Shown: in pieces, positions 58,731 to 64,000 of the stretch | Numbering within the stretch: position 1 is the stretch's first letter | How the letters are laid out: every line of letters starts with the position of its first letter | NCBI RefSeq assembly: GCF_022539505.1 | Contig: NC_061510.1 | Coordinates: 280,424,715-280,488,714, forward strand | Length of the DNA: 64,000 nt | Direction: 5' to 3' | Origin: Lolium rigidum | Taxonomy: Eukaryota; Streptophyta; Magnoliopsida; Poales; Poaceae | Notes under the pieces: generated by a model | What the model was told of the DNA's origin: nothing | The model's database searches: none | What the model saw: only the letters and a program-made list of their open reading frames with translations | Program-made: the position numbers and the translations under genes

Positions 58731-59821
58731 TGCTGGTTATTATAATATATCTTTGTGTTTATGATAATGTTTACATACCATGCTATAATTGTATTAACCG
58801 AAACATTGATACATGTGTGTTATGTGAACAACAAGTAGTCCCTAGTAAGCCTCTTGTATAACTAGCTTGTTGATTAATAGATGATCATAGTTTCATGATC
58901 ATGAACATTGGATGTTATTAATAACAAGGTTATGTCATTATGTGAATGATGTAATGGACACACCCAATTAAGCGTAGCATAAGATCACGTCATTAAGTTT
59001 TTTGCTATAAGCTTACGATACATAGTTACCTAGTCCTTTCGACCATGAGACCATGTAAATCACTTATACTGGAAAGGTACTTTGATTACATCAAACGCCA
59101 CTGCGTAAATGGGTGGTTATAAAGGTGGGATTAAGTATCCGGAAAATATGAGTTGAGGCATATGGATCAATAGTGGGATTTGTCCATCCCGATGACGGAT
59201 AGATATACTCTGGGCCCTCTCGGTGGAATGTCGTCTAATGTCTTGCAAGCATATGAATAAGTTCATAAGAGACCACATACCACAGTACGAGTAAAGAGTA
59301 CTTGTCAGGAGACGAGGTTGAACAAGGTATAGAGTGATACCGAAGATCAAACCTCGGACAAGTAAAATATCGCATGACAAAGGGAATTGGTATCGTATGT
59401 GAATGGTTCATTCGATCACTAAGTCATCGTTGAATATGTGGGAGCCATTATGGATCTCCATATCCCGCTATTGGTTATTCGTCGGAGAGAGATCTCAACC
59501 ATGTCTACATAGTTCGCGAACCGTAGGGTGACACACTTAAGGTTTGATGTTGTAATAGTAGAACTTGAATATGGAATGGAGTTCGAAGTATTGTTCGAAG
59601 TCTCGGATGGGATCTCGGACATCACGACGAGTTCCGGAATGGTCCGGAGAATAAGATTCATATATAGGAAGTCATATTCCAAGTTTGAAAATGATCCGGT
59701 GCATTTATGGAAGGTTCTAGAAAGTTCTAGAAAAGTCCGGAAGAAATCACTTTGGAAGGTGGAGTCCCGGAGGGACTCCACCACCCATGGCCGGCCAACC
59801 CTAGGGGGTGAAGGAGATATG
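58731..59821 (+). mobile_element. Angela/WIS-like copia LTR, truncated at both ends
   Basis: Non-coding DNA with the typical Angela-type phrases CATGCTATAATTGTATTAACC, CCCTAGTAAGCCTCTTG, ATGGCCGGCCAACCCTAG (wording slightly different in other grasses). The TGTTGGAAATATG start expected for this family is missing, so the left edge is a break at about 58730 inside the LARP6-like exon. The right edge is the gypsy LTR at 59822. Confidence 0.7.
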
Positions 59822-59910
59822 TGATGACCCACAAGTATAGGGGATCGCAACAGTCTTCGAGGGAAGTAAAACCCAATTTATTGATTCGACACAAGGGGAG
59901 ACAAAGAACA

Positions 59911-60010
59911 NNNNNNNNNNNNNNNNNNNNNNNNNNNNNNNNNNNNNNNNNNNNNNNNNNNNNNNNNNNNNNNNNNNNNNNNNNNNNNNNNNNNNNNNNN
60001 NNNNNNNNNN
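59911..60010. other. Assembly gap of 100 N
   Basis: Exactly 100 unknown bases, a usual placeholder for a gap of unknown size. It separates a near-copy of the LTR start from gag, so the missing sequence probably includes the rest of that LTR and pol. Confidence 0.98.
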
Positions 60011-61190
60011 GGTAGATTTTTCACATCTTCGGATTTAATACCTTTCTCCTTGAGAGACTTCTTGGCTTCCCTCATATCTTCATCATTCAATTTAATTAAA
60101 CCCCTCTTCTTCAATATTGGCGTTGGAATCGGTTCGAGGCGTAGTCCAATCATCATGATTCCGGCCTATTTTAGCCAATAATTCTTCGACCTTCGTCCGG
60201 AGTTCTTTTCCGAAAACACAACCAGCACAACTATCCAAATATGCCCTAGACTCAATGGTTAGTCCACTATAAAATATATCAAGTAGATCATTCTTTTCTA
60301 AATCATGTCCAGGTCGAGCTCGATAAGAGAACAAAATCTTGCCCAAGCCTCGATGCAATTTCTCTTCATCTCCCCGGTCAAATCTATAAATTTTCACGTA
60401 AAGCAACATGTTGAGCACTAGCAGGAAAGTATTTTAGAAAGAAAACATCACGCAAATCAGTTGGACTTTTAATAGAACCAGGAGGCAAATTATTATACCA
60501 AGTTTTAGCATCATCCTTTAATGAGAAAGGAAAAAAAATTAGCGACAAAATAAGTACGCATCTTGACATCATCAGAAAACAAACTACTCATAGAAGAAAG
60601 TTCAATCATGTGTTCTACAAGCACTTTCTTTTCAGTACCACAAAAGGGTGCTTTCTCTACAATAGCTATATGAGATAGATCAGAGAAAAATTATAATCTT
60701 TATCCTTAATGCATATAGGAGATGTGGCAAATTTAGGATCGAGGAGATAACTTATGTCTAACGAGTATATTGTGTGAGAAACTTTTTAATTTTGCTTGCA
60801 TCAGCGAGTAGCATTGCATCTATTAATAAAATCATCATTAAGCTCCACATAATCTTCATCGGGATCATCACTAGAATAATCAAGTTCAGGTGAATTAACA
60901 GGTGTAGTAGCATTAGGAGTTTCAGTATTTTCAATTTGTCTAGACCTAGCAATTGTAGCATCTAGAAAAGATCCCAATGAACCACTATCATCAAGCACAG
61001 CAGAAGCATCATTAATATTATAAGAATTTTCAGATTCAGCGAAGTACCGAGCATGTGAAGCATGTGGCGGTGAAACAAGTTTATCAATCACGGATGGTGA
61101 ATCAAGAGCGACGAGAGGTACTCGGAGTTGTACCTTTTCTTGTAGTGGATGGTAATATGGCGACTTTAGGATCGCGAGGTTTACCCATGA
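60011..61190 (-). pseudogene. Gypsy gag, frameshifted
   Basis: Minus-strand gag in pieces: start at about 61190 (MGKPRDPKVAILP), DASAVLDDSGSLGSFLDATI (about 60950), FPFSLKDDAKTWYNNLPPGS and FLKYFPASAQH (60384-60572), PGHDLEKNDLLDIFYSGLTI and LDSCAGCVF (60092-60418), and LIKLNDEDMREAKKSLKEKG (60020-60110). Several frame changes make it a pseudogene. The capsid-like WYNNLPPGS segment is typical of plant gypsy gag. Confidence 0.88.
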
Positions 61191-61246
61191 TGGAGAATTT
61201 GCAGCGAACAATATCAATCCAAGTGAACTTCCAAATAAAGCTATGC

Positions 61247-61264
61247 TCCCCGGCAACGGCGCCA
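61247..61264 (-). promoter_or_regulatory. Primer binding site (tRNA-Asp-type)
   Basis: The minus strand reads TGGCGCCGTTGCCGGGGA, 11 bases inside the LTR end at 61276. This 18-base site is a common plant gypsy primer site complementary to a tRNA-Asp 3' end. Confidence 0.9.
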
Positions 61265-61275
61265 GAAAATAGTCT

Positions 61276-61828
61276 TGATAACCCACAAGTATAGGGGATC
61301 GCAACAGTCTTCGAGGGAAGTAAAACCCAAATTTATTGATTCGACACAAGGGGAGGTAAAGAATACTGAGTTGTCAATTCAGTTGCACCTGGAAAAGCAC
61401 TAGTAACAGGGGTGATGTGAAAGCAACAATAATATGAGAGCAGTAGTAATAGTAACACAGCAGCAGTAGCAATAATATGAGAGCAATGGCACCAGAAAAT
61501 AGTTGATACTACTTCCAATGACATGTAGAACGAGTATATGATGATGAGAGATGGACCGGGGTTCCCAGCTATCTACACTAGTGGTAACTCTCCAATAACA
61601 AGTGTTGGGGGGAACAAATTACAGTTGGGCAATTGATAGGATTGAAATAGCATTAAGACAGAACATCAAGATTATTAATCATGTAGGCATGTTTCCCATA
61701 TATAGTCATACGTGCTCGCAATAAGAAACTTGTACAACATCTTTTGTCCTACCAGCCGGTGGCAGCCGGGCCTCTAGGGAATCTACTGGAAATTAAGGTA
61801 CTCCTTTTAATAGAGCACCGGAGCAAAG
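61276..61828 (-). repeat. 5' LTR of the gypsy element, outer end, interrupted
   Basis: Shares its first 90 bases with 59822-59910, apart from a few substitutions. It is cut at 61828 by the next LTR; the rest lies right of the window. Confidence 0.85.
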
Positions 61829-63429
61829 TGATGGCGTGTATTTCACACGTTCGTTGGGCAACCCCAAGAGGAAGGTATGATGAGCACAGCAGCAAGTTTT
61901 CCCTCAGAAAGAAACCAAGGTTTATCGAACCAGGAGGAGCCAAGAAGCACGTTGAAGGTTGATGGCGGCGGGATGTAGTGCGGCGCAACACCGTAGATTC
62001 CGGCGCCAACGTGGAACCTGCACAACACAACTCAAAGTACTTTGCCCCAACGAAACGGTGAGGTTGTCAATCTCACCGGCTTGCCGTAACAAAGGATTAA
62101 CCGTATTGTGTGGAAGATGATTGTTTGCAGAGAAAACGGTAAAAACAAGTATTGCAGTAGATTGTATTTCGAGTAAAGAGAATTGGACCGGGGTCCACGG
62201 TTCACTAGAGGTGTCTCTCCCATAAGACGAACGAGCATGTTGGGTGAACAAATTACGATTGGGCAATTGACAAATAAAGAGAGCATGACAATGCACATAC
62301 ATATCATGATGAGTATAGTGAGATTTAATTGGGCATTACGACAAAGTACATAGACCGCCATCCAACTCGCATCTATGCCTAAAAAGTCCACCTTCGGAGT
62401 TATCGTCCGAACCCCCTCCGGTATTAAGTTGTAAACAACGGACAATTGCATTAAGTATGGTGCGTAATGTAACTAGTGACTACATCCTTGAACATAGCAC
62501 TAATGTTTTATCCCTAGTGGCAACGAGCACAACACAACCTTGGAACTTTCACGTCATCTGTCCCGGTGTCAATGCAGGCATGAACCCACTATCGAGCATA
62601 AGTACTCCCTCTTGGAGTTAAAAGTAAAAACTTGGCCGGAGCCTCTACTAGAAACGGAGAGCATGCAAGATCATAAACAACACATAAGCATAACTTTGAT
62701 AATCAACATAACAAGTATTCTCTATTCATCGGATCCCAACAAACGCAACATATAGAATTACATATAGATGATCTTGATCATGATAGGCAGCTCACAAGAT
62801 CCAGACAATGATAGCACAATGGGGAGAAGACAACCATCTAGCTACTGCTATGGACCCATAGTCCAGGGGTAGACTACTCACTCATCACTCCGGAGGCGAC
62901 CATGGCGGTGTAGAGTCCTCCGGGAGATGATTCCCCTCTCCGGCAGGTGCCGGAGGCGATCTCCAGGATCCCCCGAGATGGGATCGGCGGCGACGGCGTC
63001 TCGATAATGTTTTCCGTATCGTGGCTCTCGGTGCGGAAGTTTCGTCATGGAGGCTTTAAGTAGGCGGAAGGGCAAGTCGAGAGGGGGCACAGGGGCCCCG
63101 GATGACGGGCGGCGCGGCCAAGGGGGGCCGCGCCGCCCTAGGGTTTGGCTCCCTCGTGGCCCCACTTCGTTTCGTCTTCGGACTTCCGGAAGCTTCGTGA
63201 GAAAATAGGCCCCTGGGCTTTTATTTCGTCCAATTCCGAGAATATTTCTTTACTAGGATTTACGAAACCAAAAACAGTAGAAAACAGACAATCGGCACTT
63301 CGGCATCTTGTTAATAGGTTAGTTCCGGAAAATGCACGAATATGACATAAAGTGTGCATAAAACATGTAGATAACATCAATAATGTGGCATGGAACACAA
63401 GAAATTATCGATACGTTGGAGACGTATCA
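61829..63429 (-). mobile_element. 3' LTR of a second gypsy-type element that runs off the window
   Basis: Plus-strand ends TGATGGCGTGTATTTC and GACGTATCA, 1601 bp. It matches the solo LTR at 47932-49524 in most of its length. Right of it lies sequence unlike an LTR (63430-64000), so this is the 3' LTR of a larger element on the minus strand. On that strand AAGCTTGGGGATGC, just before the LTR, would be the polypurine tract. The element is nested in the LTR starting at 61276; the five bases before it are CAAAG. Confidence 0.82.
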
Positions 63430-64000
63430 GCATCCCCAAGCTTAGTTCCGCTCGTCCCGAGCAGGTAAAACGATAACAAAGATAATTTACGGAGTGACAT
63501 GCCATCATAAACTTGATCATACTATTTGTAAAGCATATGTAGAGAATGCAGCGATCAAAACAATGTGTATGACATGAGTAAACAAGTGAATCATAAAGCA
63601 AAGACTTTTCATGAATAGCACTTCAAGACAAGCATCAATAAGTCTTGCATAAGAGTTAACTCATAAAGCAATAATTCAAAGTAAAGGTATTGAAGCAACA
63701 CAAAAGAAGATTAAGTTTCAGCGGTTGCTTTCAACTTGTAACATATATATCTCATGGATATTGTCAACATAGAGTAATATAATAAGTGCAATAAGCAAGT
63801 ATGTAGGAATCAATGCACAGTTCACACAAGTGTTTGCTTCTTGAGGTGGAGAGAAATAGGTGAAGCTGACTCAACATTGAAAGTAAAAGAATGGTCCTCA
63901 TAGAGGAAAAGCATCGATTGCTATATTTGTGCTAGAGCTTTGATTTTGAAAACATGAAACAATTTTGTCAACGGTAGTAATAAAGCATATGCATCATGTA
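63430..64000 (-). mobile_element. Non-coding 3' internal region of the second element
   Basis: AT-rich DNA following the LTR with no coding domain. It starts GCATCCCCAAGCTTAG, the complement of the presumed polypurine tract. Internal genes would lie further right, outside the window. Confidence 0.6.

Larger units (their letters stand above)
59822..64000 (-). mobile_element. Gypsy retrotransposon (minus strand), gapped and nested
   Basis: A 3' LTR piece (59822-59910, TGATGACCCACAAG) stops at an N gap; gag follows in minus orientation (60011-61190); a primer site at 61247-61264 and a second LTR (from 61276, TGATAACCCACAAG) complete the set. The 5' LTR is broken at 61828 by another LTR element. 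Pol is absent: it should lie between gag and the 3' LTR, in the gap. Confidence 0.8.

Noticed and set aside
1..64000. CRISPR arrays, tRNA or rRNA genes, phage or bacterial systems
   Set aside because: None seen. Spliced plant genes and grass transposons show nuclear plant DNA; the regular repeat at 8406 has no variable spacers.

Overview
This is eukaryotic nuclear DNA from a grass, most likely a Pooideae genome with heavy transposon load. Support comes from intron-containing plant genes (GH28 polygalacturonases, a P-class PPR gene, a BIR1-like receptor kinase, a PAM2-containing LARP6-like exon) and from nested grass-type elements: Sirevirus and Angela-like copia, gypsy with a tRNA-Asp-type primer site, CACTA with subterminal repeats, Stowaway, Tourist and hAT. 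The exact genus cannot be settled from sequence alone. No bacterial, organellar, rRNA, tRNA or CRISPR features were seen.

Layout. 1-8107: 3' two-thirds of a Ty1/copia Sirevirus (gag end, pol with one frameshift, broken env-like third ORF, polypurine tract, 3' LTR rich in GCCGGATTATCCGGCC palindromes). 8108-12500: remnant of a gypsy element on the minus strand, holding a 65-bp GC-rich minisatellite and a complete 834-bp hAT-type element. About 12500-16930: AT-rich, very long LTR-like sequence. 16930-27900: a gene island on the minus strand with a PPR gene and a BIR1-like LRR receptor kinase, with two Stowaway MITEs between them. 28677-29898: a Tourist-like MITE split by a copia solo LTR. 31266-40321: a 5'-truncated L1-type LINE (15-bp target duplication) split by a 7-kb non-autonomous gypsy element that keeps gag and carries an antisense acidic ORF. 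40757-42194: polygalacturonase 1. 44059-50640: MITE, CACTA with a captured exonuclease pseudogene, Sirevirus gag fragment interrupted by a small CACTA and a solo LTR, then a LINE fragment. 52152-53597: polygalacturonase 2. 53817-55085: Sirevirus solo LTR. 55500-57545: two LINE 3' ends. 58492-58730: first exon of a LARP6-like gene, cut off by an Angela-like LTR. 59822-64000: a gypsy element with a 100-N assembly gap and a second LTR element nested in its LTR.

How the genes relate. The host genes are independent loci. The two polygalacturonases are paralogues with identical intron positions and phases, separated by 10 kb of transposons. The PPR protein is predicted to be mitochondrial and RNA-binding, and the BIR1-like protein a plasma-membrane regulator of immune receptor kinases. 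Almost all other reading frames are transposon-derived. Target-site duplications could be read for seven insertions (some imperfect), which lets much of the nesting order be reconstructed.
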